A stretch of DNA of 64,000 nucleotides from Asterias amurensis (GCF_032118995.1 NC_092665.1:5823501-5887500); one strand, 5' to 3'; shown: positions 42,958 through 53,956, counted from the stretch's first letter. Notes: a model not told the origin generated them from the letters alone. Numbers and translations are program-made.

Positions 42958-45770
42958 TTGACGTTTTAGCCATCGTATGTCAACGTATGAAAATTTTAGC
43001 GAGTACGCTGGCGTACGTCGAATAACTATGGGTGAAGGCCCCGTCACACCTTGACGTTTAAGCCAGCGTATAGCGACGTATGACAATGTTGGCGACTACG
43101 CTGGTGTACGTCAAATAAGTTATGGATAACTTTGTATAAGTTAAGAGCACGATGAAACACGCTGATATACACGTAGATGTAAGTCGTCTCGCTCATGAAG
43201 GCCCTGTCTATGGCAAGCCATATGCCCAATAATTCGATAAACAGTGTTTATCGCCGATAAACTAAGTTTATCGCCGATAAACACTGTTTATCGACCGAAA
43301 AACATTGTTTTTCGAGAAAAACTCTGTTTATCACTTGATAAACTTAGTTTATCTCGATAAACACTGTTTTTCGCCGTCTGTTTATCGAGATAAACAGTGT
43401 TTATCTACTGATAAACACTGTTTATCGAAAGACTGTGTTTATCAAGCGATAAACAGAGTTTTTCGAAGTGATAAACAGAGTTTTTCGACAAACACTGTTC
43501 ATCAAGTGATAAACACGGTTCATAGAAAAACAGTGTTTATCGGGTCGATAAACACAGTTTTTCGATAAACACAGTTTATCACTTGATAAACAAGGTTTTT
43601 TGATAAACCTAGTTTTTCGATAAACACAGTTATTCGCCAACGCCATATGCTCATCAATTCGATAAACTCTGTTTATCACTTGATGAAGAGTTTTTCGATA
43701 AACTATGTTTATCACTCGATAAACACAGTTTCGGCGATAAACAGAGTTTTTCGATAAACAGTGTTTATCACTTGATAAGCACTGTTTATCGAATTATTGG
43801 GCATCTGGCGTCGACGTAAAACTGTGTTTATTGACCGATAAACACTGTTTTTCGATAAACCATGTTTATCACTTGATAAACAGTGTTTATCGAAAAACTC
43901 TGTTTATCACCTCGAAAAACTCTGTTTATCGCTAGATAAACATAGTTTTTCGATAAACAGTGTTTATCAGTTGATAAACAAAGTTTATCTCGAAAAACAA
44001 TGTTTATCGGTCGAAAAACAGTGTTTATCGGCGATAAACAGTGTTTATCGGTGATAAACGGTGTTTATCGAATTATTGGGCTTATGGCTTGCCATACCTG
44101 TCACACCTTGACGTTTTAGTCAGCGTATGCCGACGTTTGCAAATTTCTCTAAAACGTTGGCATACGCTGAACTATCGATTGATTTGTCAATTTTTAGCGT
44201 ATACGAAGCGTAATCATAAAGGAGGTGGACGGATGCATACCGTAGAAGTAACTTACACAGAGCGTTTCCATAACGAATGCTTAGCGTGTTGACGGCGTTC
44301 ACAACTTATGTTCTACGATGGTCCAACTACTGCATAGCGCGCGGGGGCAGCGTATTGCCGACGATCACATACAGTAGCCTATAAAGAGGGTGCCTCTCGA
44401 CGATTGAAATAATAACTGCACTTGACATCGTATTAATCCTCATGCGAACCCAAATTGTATATACCGATTCACATAACTCTGCCAATACACCATTACATGG
44501 TAGCTGTAAGTTTAGAAACAAGTTTAGTAAGTTATGTGGTCATCCGGAACACGTTAAATACGTTCGACGTAAGTTCAAAGCACTTTACTCATATAGGTTA
44601 TAAGAAAAACGTCTTTGGTACGCTAGACATTATCTCGACGTATGTCGACTTATGATTACCTTACAAGTAACGTGTGTGAACGTGTGTCATCGATCGTATA
44701 ACGCACCTACAGCTTATGCGGAACTTATGAACCACACGCTGGCACACTTAGATTTTGTTGTGCATGCACACAATTTCTCGATGACATCGCCTTACTACGA
44801 CGTACACGGCGTGTTTCAGCGTGCTCATAACTTATACAAAATTTACCCATAACTTATTCGACGTACGCCAGCGTATTCGCCCCTATTTTGTATACGTCGG
44901 CATACGCTTGCTAAAACGTCTAGGTGTGACAGGGCCTTAACATCCAATAGTAGTAACGTACTTTGAACCTACCTCGAACGTATTTGACGTGCTTCGGACG
45001 ACCACAGAACTTAATGAACGTGATTCTAACTTAAAGCTACCGTATAATGGCGTATTGGCAGCGTTTATGTGAATCGGATACAAATTGGGTTCGCGGGAGG
45101 ATAGTACAATTCAAGTGCAGTTATTATTTCAATCGTCAAGAGGCACCCTCTTTGTAGGCAACTGGATGTGATCGCCGGCAATACGCTGCCGCGCGTTATG
45201 CAGTAGTTAGATTACCGTAGGACATAAGCTGTGAACGCTGTTAACAGGCTAAGCATTCGTTATTGAAACGTTCTAAGTAAGTTACTAATACGGTCTGGAT
45301 ACGTCCAACTCGTTTTGAATAGGCTTTGTATACGCTCAAACTTGAAAAGTCCATCAAAAGTTCAGCGGATGCCAACGTTTAAGAGAAATTGTCATACGTC
45401 GGCATACGCTGACTTAAACGTCAAGGTGTGACAGTGCCGTAAGTTAAGATCACGGCTAAATACGCCGATATACGTCTTTGGATTATGCTTTGAACCTATG
45501 TCGAAATTATTTGACGTGTTCCGGACGACCACTTTTGATGAAATTAAGTAGTGGCAGCGTATTGGGAAATCGGTATACACTAATTGGGTTCGAAGGAGAA
45601 TACAGTGATGCCAAGTGCAGTTATTATTTCAAACGTCGAGGTACCATGCAATACGCTGCCTTGCGCTATGCAGTAGTTAGACTATTCGTAGATATCGTAT
45701 CTTTTTACACGAGGAGAAATCCTCACAATGTAGACAAGTTGAGGAATCTTTCTTGGATTATAAAATGAGC
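42958..45770. mobile_element. Cluster of nested foldback elements in the C1q-2 intron
   Basis: Four blocks carry the end sequence GTCACACCTTGACGTTTAAG or its complement: forward at 43,046 and 44,098, reverse at about 44,900-44,940 and 45,395-45,440. Inner sequence also mirrors: 44,260-44,480 (ATAACGAATGCTTAGCGTG, GAGGGTGCCTCTCGACGATT) is the complement of about 45,055-45,270. Likewise 43,035-43,170 mirrors 44,810-44,945. A further partial copy lies at 45,450-45,700. This fits two or more long-arm foldback elements inserted into each other. No transposase. Confidence 0.75.
43211..44094. mobile_element. 884-bp element made of GATAAAC/GTTTATC palindromes, TA target duplication
   Basis: Ends TGGCAAGCCATATGCCCAAT and its near-complement, then AATTCGATAAACAGTGTTTA on each side. 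TA borders both ends. Nearly all the interior is dozens of short palindromes of the type GATAAACA(C/G)TGTTTATC, with variants such as CGAAAAAC. A smaller self-similar element with the same ends (CCATATGC, GGGCATCTGG) sits inside at about 43,641-43,812. No coding capacity; the open frames are artefacts of the repeat. Confidence 0.85.
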
Positions 45771-46563
45771 GAAGTGATACGGACAGGAGCTCAATGTATA
45801 GGGTGTTGGTCTTATCTCAAACAATCACTATGTTGCACCATCTCTTGTTAATATAGAGGCATACGCGCCCCACCCTGTATCTTCCCTGTAATTTTGGAAT
45901 CTCTGTCAAGTCGAATCCGAGATCGAAAGCCGTCTATATGGAGATCATTACTCTGGGTTGTATTGTCTAACAATGTCTCGGTGAAGGATACCAGAGTCTC
46001 TGTGTTTACGCATGTGATTAAACGAGCTCATCCATTTTGGGGCATAGGGAACGGCAATGGACAATACCATTGTTGGGAGAAAGATTCTACCGGTCTGATT
46101 AAATTTCTTTCTCCTCACCACCCATATTTCCTCTTTTTCTCCTTTTAAAGTTGTTTATAATTGTCTGACAGTTGTTTGGGTGTCATTGGGGAGCATTTCA
46201 ACACGATATTCAATACGTTGAAGATCAAACGAGCCAACGGCACCCTGCCGTAAGCTAAGTAGGTACTGAAGTGTTTAGCGGTAGCCACTTTGTTGTGTGG
46301 AGCGATTATTTAGCTCAACACAACAGAACACTTACGATCAATAAGGCCAAGTACATAATTTAACACACACGTGCTCATTCCAGCGAAACACAAATTGACT
46401 AAAACGTGGTTAATGTGGAAAGTAGCGATAAAGAACTTCCACAAACACATGGATAACGTGAATAAATTGAAGCTGACAAAAAACTGGTGGTCACCGCTAG
46501 AGCAGCGCCTGCTATGGCTGCATGTTTTTTATCGTTTGTTTTATGTATCCTATTAAATTACAG
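45771..46563. other. C1q-2 intron, last part
   Basis: No recognised repeats. Ends in the acceptor TATTAAATTACAG. Confidence 0.5.
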
Positions 46564-48336
46564 ATGAAGATTACCATAGCAACAGTGACCCTTCTTCTTG
46601 GTATTTTGCAAGTTCCGTTCATGGTGGCTAAAACAGCAGTTTCACCTGATCCGGAGACGACGTGTAACTCCTGCTGCCGGGGCCCAGCCGGTATACCGGG
46701 AATTCCCGGGTCAAATGGGAACCATGGTCAAGGGCTTGTAGGGTCCCCTGGTGAGGTAGGTCAACCCGGGGCTAAGGGAGACATGGGGTCAGATGGACTA
46801 GTTGGTGAGCCAGGCGCTAAAGGGGATACAGGACTTAAGGGAGATCAAGGAGTCGGTCAACCAGGGAAACAAGGACCTCTAGGTCTGTCTGGGATGAATG
46901 GTCTGAATGGGGAGAGAGGTGAACCTGGACCAGCTGGACAGACCGGCGAAGCAGGTGAGCCCGGGGGAAATGGAGACATCGGGTCAGATGGACTGGTTGG
47001 TGCGCCAGGCGCTAAAGGGGATCATGGACTGAAGGGAGAGCAAGGAGTCGGTCAACAGGGCAGAAAGGGACCTCGAGGTCTGTCTGGGATGAATGGTCTG
47101 AAGGGGGAGAGAGGTGAACCTGGACCAGCTGGACAGACCGGCGAAGCAGGTGAGCCCGGGGGAAATGGAGACATCGGATCAGATGGACTGGTTGGTGCGC
47201 CAGTCGTTAAAGGGGATCATGGACTGAAGGGAGAGCAAGGAGTCGGTCACCAGGGCAGAAAGGGACTTCGAGGTCTGTCTGGGATGAATGGTCTGAAGGG
47301 GGAGAGAGGTGAACCTGGACCAGCTGGACAGACCGGAGAAGCAGGTGAGCCCGGGGGAAATGGAGACATCGGGTCAGATGGACTGGTTGGTGCGCCAGGC
47401 GCTAAAGGGGATCATGGACTGAAGGGAGAGCAAGGAGTCGGTCAACAGGGCAGAAAGGGACCTCGAGGTCTGTCTGGGATGAATGGTCTGAAGGGGGAGA
47501 GAGGTGAACCTGGACCAGCTGGACAGACCGGCGAAGCAGGTGAGCCCGGGGGAAATGGAGACATCGGATCAGATGGACTGGTTGGTGCGCCAGTCGTTAA
47601 AGGGGATCATGGACTGAAGGGAGAGCAAGGAGTCGGTCACCAGGGCAGAAAGGGACTTCGAGGTCTGTCTGGGATGAATGGTCTGAAGGGGGAGAGAGGT
47701 GAACCTGGACCAGCTGGACAGACCGGAGAAGCAGGTGAGCCCGGGGGAAATGGAGACATCGGGTCAGATGGACTGGTTGGTGCGCCAGGCGCTAAAGGGG
47801 ATCATGGACTGAAGGGAGAGCAAGGAGTCGGTCACCAGGGCAGAAAGGGACTTCGAGGTCTGTCTGGGATGAATGGTCTGAAGGGTGAGAGAGGTGAACC
47901 TGGACCAGCTGGACAGACTGGTGAAGCAGGTGAATGTATTTCGCGACGGTCCGCCTTCACTGCAGTGAGGAATACCGCCTTCAACCCTCCATCCGTCTAT
48001 GCTCCTCTGCCCTTTGAAGAGTTATTGTTTTCAGAGGAAGGGACTGATTTCAACTTGAATAACGGCACGTTTACGTGTAATGTGCCTGGGGTATACGTAT
48101 TGATGTTCTCAGCCTATAAATCATCAAGTGAGTCTAACCTATATGTCTACCTGAGGAAGAACGGTAACAAAATTGTTACAGGGCGTGTACGCGATGCAGG
48201 TAATCATCAAGTGAGCAGCAGTGCAGTGATTCCCCTGCACTATGGAGATCAAGTTCACTTAGTTGTAAGCGGTCCAGTAGATAGTAACTCTAACCATTAC
48301 ACGTCTTTCACTGGATTCCTGCTGTACGAAATCTAA
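46564..48336 (+). CDS. C1q-2: long secreted collagen-like protein with C1q domain, 590 aa
   Basis: A single coding exon; ATG follows the splice acceptor directly, as in C1q-1. A signal peptide spans about residues 1-25 (MKITIATVTLLLGILQVPFM), then a TCNSCC cysteine cluster. The Gly-X-Y stalk covers about residues 39-456, with five 65-residue repeats (GEPGGNGDIGSDG...GQTGEA) after one older unit. Each repeat carries the one-residue break GEQGVGxQG. The C1q domain is about 458-590 (FTCNVPGVYVLMFS, NLYVYLRKNG, VIPLHYGDQVHL, FTGFLLYEI). The frame is open throughout, so length change is under selection or recent. It probably forms trimers with a very long stalk, as a secreted recognition or matrix protein; the role is inferred. 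Confidence 0.93.
   Translation: MKITIATVTLLLGILQVPFMVAKTAVSPDPETTCNSCCRGPAGIPGIPGSNGNHGQGLVGSPGEVGQPGAKGDMGSDGLVGEPGAKGDTGLKGDQGVGQPGKQGPLGLSGMNGLNGERGEPGPAGQTGEAGEPGGNGDIGSDGLVGAPGAKGDHGLKGEQGVGQQGRKGPRGLSGMNGLKGERGEPGPAGQTGEAGEPGGNGDIGSDGLVGAPVVKGDHGLKGEQGVGHQGRKGLRGLSGMNGLKGERGEPGPAGQTGEAGEPGGNGDIGSDGLVGAPGAKGDHGLKGEQGVGQQGRKGPRGLSGMNGLKGERGEPGPAGQTGEAGEPGGNGDIGSDGLVGAPVVKGDHGLKGEQGVGHQGRKGLRGLSGMNGLKGERGEPGPAGQTGEAGEPGGNGDIGSDGLVGAPGAKGDHGLKGEQGVGHQGRKGLRGLSGMNGLKGERGEPGPAGQTGEAGECISRRSAFTAVRNTAFNPPSVYAPLPFEELLFSEEGTDFNLNNGTFTCNVPGVYVLMFSAYKSSSESNLYVYLRKNGNKIVTGRVRDAGNHQVSSSAVIPLHYGDQVHLVVSGPVDSNSNHYTSFTGFLLYEI
46954..47928 (+). repeat. Five 195-bp in-frame coding repeats in the C1q-2 stalk
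   Basis: Repeat starts are at 46,954, 47,149, 47,344, 47,539 and 47,734, each exactly 195 bp. Units 1 and 3 read APGAK...GQQGRKGPRG; units 2 and 4 read APVVK...GHQGRKGLRG; unit 5 mixes APGAK with GHQGRKGLRG. So a 390-bp dimer has been duplicated. Base differences between like units are very few, pointing to recent expansion or gene conversion. Confidence 0.93.
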
Positions 48337-48481
48337 ATCAAACATACAAACACACGGAAACGTTTAAATGTTTTAGACAACGATTTAAACAAAATAATAT
48401 GCAACTATATAGTTTTTAAACATATGTTAATAATAATAATGAGTTAATTGTGGAAAATCGAACGTGTGTTTAGATGAATCG

Positions 48482-48487
48482 AATAAA
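48482..48487 (+). terminator. Candidate poly(A) signal of C1q-2
   Basis: AATAAA 146 bp after the stop codon, followed by T-rich sequence. Confidence 0.5.
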
Positions 48488-49470
48488 ATTACTTTATTAT
48501 TAATTGTTTTTTTATTTGCAGGACAATAAATATGGAAAAGGCGTTTCATTTGAACACTTGATTTTGCAAACGTGTATTGTGACAAAAACTTTCAACGTGT
48601 TTTTGTCACGTAAACAGTGCTATAAATATTCGTTCATCCCTTTTTTGAGTTTTTTGGGAAAGTTTGAAATTTCTGCAGCCTGTAATTCCGTCCGAGGGTG
48701 CAATGATGAGTCCTTGAAACGACTCTACAGCTTTCATTTTCCATAACATGCAAAATGAAACTACGCAACAAAAAGCTTACAGTTTATTAAACAGTACTTA
48801 AAAACAACTGTAACTTCAGATTCCTTGATACAGACTTAGACCAATAATTCATTGTGGCTGCCGATTGTGCCGACAATTTTAATTCAAACATTTTAAATTG
48901 GTGGAAAAAGCTTTACCCTGTTGAAGCAATAAAGAACAAATAATTCACAAAACAACTGGTAACGATTATCTTCTGTTGATATCTTTGTTAATAACCAATA
49001 CTTATTATGGTAAACTAATGATAACTTGTGATCGAAAGTACACAGCGTTGTAAAGTTACCGGAAGACGTTTCCTTTGTGTCTTCTTTTCCCGAACACGTC
49101 TCGATATGGTGAAATATATAACACTTCCTCGTAGTTTTGCGTTTGTTTGTTTTAACATGAGAGAGCACTTTCTTTTTAATGCAGATGAAATATTGGGTTT
49201 CATTTTGAACCACCTTTGTATAAAACATGTGATGATGTCACAATATTATGTCAAAGAGGCGATGTACATGTCGGTACAGTGATTGCTTTAACCGTCAAAA
49301 TGAAATTGAAACCAATCTTGCTATAAAAAAGGTATACTAACAAAATACACCATCTTAGTGTGAACTTGGATAATATAATTTTCCTCACTTTCGGAATACG
49401 AGCTAGTTACACAATATTGCATTTTATCTTGATCTCCCTTACTACCGAAAAGTGTCGTTGGCAGTAAAAG
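48488..49470. other. 3' flank of C1q-2
   Basis: Homologous to the 3' flanks of the other units. No gene seen. Confidence 0.5.
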
Positions 49471-49770
49471 TTTAAGACAGTGGACACTCTCGGTAATTTC
49501 CAAAGACTAGTCTTCTCACTTGGTGAATCTCAACATAAATATGCATAAAATAACAAACCTGTGAAAATTTGAGCTCAATCGGTCGTCGAAGTTGCGAGAT
49601 AATAATGAAAGAAAAAACACCCTTGTCACTCGAAGTTGTGTGCTTCCAGATGCTTGATTTCGAGGCCTCAGATTTTGAACTTGAGGTCTCGATATCAAAT
49701 TCGTGGAAAATTACTTCTTTCTCGACAACTACGTCACTTCAGAGGGAGCCGTTTCTCACAATGTTTTATA
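49471..49770 (+). repeat. MITE-A copy, left part (interrupted)
   Basis: Orthologue of 22,753-23,140, from TTTAAGACAGTGGACACTCT to AATGTTTTATA, where a second element starts. Confidence 0.85.
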
Positions 49771-50714
49771 TAGGTTTTCTCGGTAAATTTCGGAAAATGA
49801 GCAGCCAATTTAACCACCAGCCTATTCTATTTCGCACGAAATCGAATGCTTCTAAAAAAGGGTCATTCGATTTCATTTTAAACTAGTCAAATCTACTTTT
49901 TACGGCATTCGATTTAACAAAACAATCATTCAATTTAACAATTCATCGAAGCTGCATTCAAATTCGCAGGAGTGTTTTTGAGGCGTGTGTTTAGTCATTC
50001 AATTTCATTTTGAGGCAGTCAATTCTGATATTTGTGCAGTCTTAAAAACGCTTGGTTAACTTGTTGTTTCCTTATACTAACGTTAAAGGCATGCGGTTAA
50101 TTTGTTGGCACTTTTGGACATAATATGCCAAGATGTCTGGCACGCCAACAGATGGTCGGTGAATATTTACAAAAAACAACAACTGGAAAAACATTTAAGA
50201 AAAAAAAGAGAAAAAAAAAAACATTCAAACACATTCAAATGACAGGTCTTGGACAGTTAACCATTGAAGGTCACCCGAAAAAATAAAGAAGAAAACAACC
50301 CTTATGGGGCCCAAGATAAAGTCTATACTGGAAACATAAAATAAAGAAAAGGTTCGCTCGATTTAAAAGTGAAGGTACGAAACGGTTTGCCTTATACAGT
50401 TTATCTGTTTATTTGCATTTCTTTAGTCGTACTTATTTTAATCCTCGGTGAGCGAAATTGATTGCCTTTTTACGAAATTGAAAATGATTAAATCAGCAAA
50501 ATCTCTAGTCAAACCAGCTTTGCTAAATTGAATGATGATTGTGTGTCATGAAAAAGAATGGGCGTGCTAGGAACTTGAATGCCCCACAACGAAATTGAAT
50601 GACCGAATTCTGAATTTGAAACGCATTAAAAACCGGAGAGGCAAAGTAGCTTTAATTCGAACGCATGAAAATTAAATTGGCTGCTCATTTGCTGAATATG
50701 ACAGAGAAAACCTA
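49771..50714. mobile_element. 944-bp inverted-repeat element with ATTCAATTT subterminal repeats, nested in MITE-A
   Basis: Ends TAGGTTTTCTCGGTAAATTT and complement of ATATGACAGAGAAAACCTA, with TA at both borders. Comparison with the uninterrupted copy in unit 1 (TTTTATACTATCG) confirms the exact insertion point. GAGCAGCCAATTTAA/TTAAATTGGCTGCTC forms the next paired block. Inside both ends the motif CATTCAATTT or its complement AAATTGAATG recurs many times in opposite orientations. No transposase frame. Confidence 0.85.
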
Positions 50715-50805
50715 TACTATCGACCTTCCCCATTACTCGTTACGAATTGAGGTCTTATGCTAATAATTATTTGGAGTAATTACCAATAGTGTCCACTGCC
50801 TTTAA
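50715..50805 (+). repeat. MITE-A copy, right part
   Basis: Resumes TACTATCGACC and ends AATAGTGTCCACTGCCTTTA. Confidence 0.85.
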
Positions 50806-52070
50806 ACATTAACGTAACACGTCGTCAATAAAACACATTATTGATGTTTGAATTAACATTAGAATACATAACTTATTAATTGATACATATATTTCCACAA
50901 TTTTTTTTTTCCTAAATAAACTAGTATCCATTGTATAAGAAGTTAAGATCGATGTCATAGTTTTAGAAATAGTCAGGTACCACTTGAATGTTTTAATTAC
51001 ACTGAAAAAATGAAAATTTACGCCGTATCAGTCGATCGTTTTGGTTTTTGTGTTTGGAGTTTTTACTGGATATTCATAAAAACCTTTGACAGTTTCGCTA
51101 CTCCTATTGGTGGAGAGCGCGTCACGTGGGTGTGTATAAACCTTTGTTTATGACCGGTAAAAAGTGTTAATTTATGGGCGTGACACGCGACCTTGCACTT
51201 GTTCTTATAACACAGTTTCTTCATTCCTATTGGTCGAGAGCAAAAGCTGAAAAGTTGTGCTACATCACGCGATACGCGCGATGCGCACAGCATTCCCTTA
51301 TAAGGAGTTGTTTACCCGAGGGCGGCGAAGGGCTTTACCATTTCATAGCTGGAGGGGTGATGTGTTGAAAGAAATCATTTAACAATTATAATGTTGGCAT
51401 TTATTTATTTTTTTTATCAAAAAATGATGATGTTTTTGACCGAAAAGGTATTTATGAATGGGAACCAAAGTGTGTTGAATCGGTTTCTTTGTAATTTACC
51501 TCTTCACAACACATTGATTCCCTTATAAAACTACAGTTATTGGTAAATACAATTTACTATCTGAAATAATTTTCCTGACACTGTTTTAACGCATTTTGTC
51601 GAAAGCTACAGCACCTCTGCAAGTAATAATTTTAGGGAAACTTTCTACCATTATTTCTTCAGACAGTGCAAATTTAATGTAAATCAGTGAACAGTGTGTT
51701 TGTGTCCTACAAAAAAAGTATCCGAACCCTTAAATTTGAAATCATCAGACTCAAGTTGTTATGTCAAATAGTTCAGAGCACGTTTTTTGAAATGGCACAA
51801 TGGTATAATAATAATTGCTATACAACAGCTTGCCCCGCACAATTAAATAATGTTCAGCATTATTTTCTTATAGTCATGAATTATATAAGTTGTACAAGCT
51901 CATCAGCCCTTCCCAGTGATGCTAGATGAGACCGGTTGGGTCGAGCAAATCGGTCCAAGTGCCTCATTCAAAAGCACATGGATTGACTGACTTACGCACT
52001 TTCGAATTGGACATAAACCCTGAACAATTAAACCCTTGTCACCTCTCCATGTACACAACCAACAATCTAT
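50806..52070. other. Spacer shared with unit 1
   Basis: Matches 23,141-23,959 except for an extra stretch of about 450 bp near 51,065-51,520 that contains two CCTATTGGT(C/G)GAGAGC motifs. No gene is recognised. Confidence 0.5.
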
Positions 52071-52321
52071 AGGTGCGTTCGTTTGGCTTCCCTGGGTCGA
52101 CCACGGTCTACCCCCGGTACGTTCGAATAGCTTTGACGCCATTCCTTTGGATCACCCGGGTCAGCCCCCAGTGCCCTGCTTGTGGAGTGGGTCACTTGGG
52201 GGTGACCCGATTAGCATGACTTCACCACGAGAGGGCGAGTGTGCTCGTTATATTAGCTCTCGTCAGGGGCTCACCCGAGTGAGCACCGCGGGTAGACCCA
52301 GGGCAGCTAATCGAACGTACC
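52071..52321. repeat. MITE-G copy
   Basis: Complete element with both terminal inverted repeats; centre with CACCACGAGAGGGCGAGTGT. Confidence 0.8.
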
Positions 52322-52844
52322 TTATGTAGCCTGAATACCTGCATCACACTTCGAGGCACGTGAACAACAACCATAGACCAGCCTCCAAACCGGCGTGTTT
52401 TTCACTTTTTAGCTAAAGGTACGCGGTCAAATTATACACCAACATTACATGCAAGTTCATGCACATTGTATGTATAGTATACATACACCACACACGTGGA
52501 CACACAGCATGCGGGCGGCCGAAAGTAAGCTTTCCATATCTGTCTTTTGATTGGTCGACCGAGATTAACTCAGACAAATCAAAACAAGCCCGAAGATGGT
52601 TGCATCCAATTTAAGACGTCTCTCCTTGGTAGACACCCTGAAACGAGACACCGGCTTGGCCGGCGCCGAGGAACTACGCTAATGCATGTTGGATCGGAAC
52701 ATCTGGAGAGAAACCACTGGGCATGCTCGGGCATGCTCGAGCTTCCACATGGCGCTCGACTTGATGCTGATGTATCCAATGGAATCACTGGATCTGAATA
52801 GCAGGTACCTGTCTTTAAAGACAGGATCCCAGTCTTCAATCTTA
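52322..52844. other. Duplicated spacer (26.1-26.6 kb type)
   Basis: Matches 26,080-26,600 and includes a half-copy of the 11.1-kb palindrome arm at about 52,330. Confidence 0.55.
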
Positions 52845-52932
52845 GGCTGCGTTTGTTTAGCTTCCCTGGGTCGACCCCGATCTGCCCCTGGTACGTTCGA
52901 ACAGCTTTCATTCCAGGGGTTCATCCGGGTCA
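52845..52932. repeat. MITE-G left half, fused to C1q sequence
   Basis: Starts GGCTGCGTTTGTTTAGCTTC and runs to TTCATCCGGGTCAAG, then changes without a gap into mid-C1q-domain sequence. This is a deletion junction. Confidence 0.75.
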
Positions 52933-53029
52933 AGTTCAATTTGAACGGCGCGTTTACGTGTAATGTGCCTGCTTGGGGTATACGTATTGATGTTTTCAGT
53001 CTTAAAACACCAAGTGGGCCTTACCTATA

Positions 53030-53947
53030 CCGTGTGTCTCAAAAAAATCTATACACTTTTGAAATGGCTGCCGAATGAAAAGTATATGATTCTGGGGGAA
53101 AAGGTTTAGGTGTATGGATAGCTTATTGTCTCAACTTTCACATGACACCATAAAGTCTGAAAATAATTCATGATTGTGTGAGCAATGCTCACGTTTGTGA
53201 AGGGTTGAAAACAAGGCTGCGCAGGAATTAGCCTTCCCTTTGTGAGAGAAGTCCTTTGTAGCTTACACAATTCAATCAAAGATTTCGGCTACTTCAGGTC
53301 AATGGGTAACCTGAAGAAGTAGCCAACATCTTTGACATTCCTGTTTTCAAAAAAACGTACCATTGAACAATCTTTGTACATAATCCCCATCTGATTATTA
53401 AGAAAACCAATGAAATGTTCAACTCATCTTACAATAACTGAAATGCGGGATGAAGGTTTTTATTCAAAGTCACAGATGTTAAAAAAACAAACATAGTTTG
53501 TAACATGGAAATTGCTACATATACTATCACACCATCGCGACTCACATGAAGACACCACCGAGTCTACCGGGGAAAGTTACAATGCCACAAGTTAGAACAA
53601 AAATGCATTTCCTGTTCACTTATGAACCCAATAAAAAATGGTTTAACAAACCATAAACTTCACTCAGCAAACCAAAACTGATCGTATTTGAGCATGAATT
53701 TATTACATCACCCTCAATTTTGTAAGCTCTCAAATTGGAAGGCTAATTCCCGCGCAGTCTTATTTTAAACACTTCACAAAAGTGAGCAGTGCTCACCCAG
53801 CCATGAATTATTTTAGGAACTTTTGGTGTCATATGAAAGTTGAGACCACAAGCTATCTATAAACAAAAACCCTTTTTCCCCAGAATCGTTTTTTTTTTTT
53901 ATTCGGCAGCCATTTCAAAAGTGTATAGTTTTTTTTGAGACACCCGG
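53030..53947. mobile_element. 918-bp TA-flanked element with long inverted repeats
   Basis: Ends CCGTGTGTCTCAAAAAAAT and complement of GTTTTTTTTGAGACACCCGG, then ACACTTTTGAAATGGCTGCC paired with its complement. Weaker pairing extends about 250 bp inward (TGAGCAATGCTCAC; GTGAGCAGTGCTCA). The C1q gene sequence TATGTCC resumes exactly after the duplicated TA. A Tc1/mariner-type non-autonomous element fits; no transposase. Confidence 0.88.
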
Positions 53948-53956
53948 TATGTCCTG

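Noticed and set aside
43305..43715. Open frames of 87-97 codons on both strands in the palindromic element
   Set aside because: They arise from the short GATAAAC/GTTTATC repeat read in any frame; no independent coding signal.
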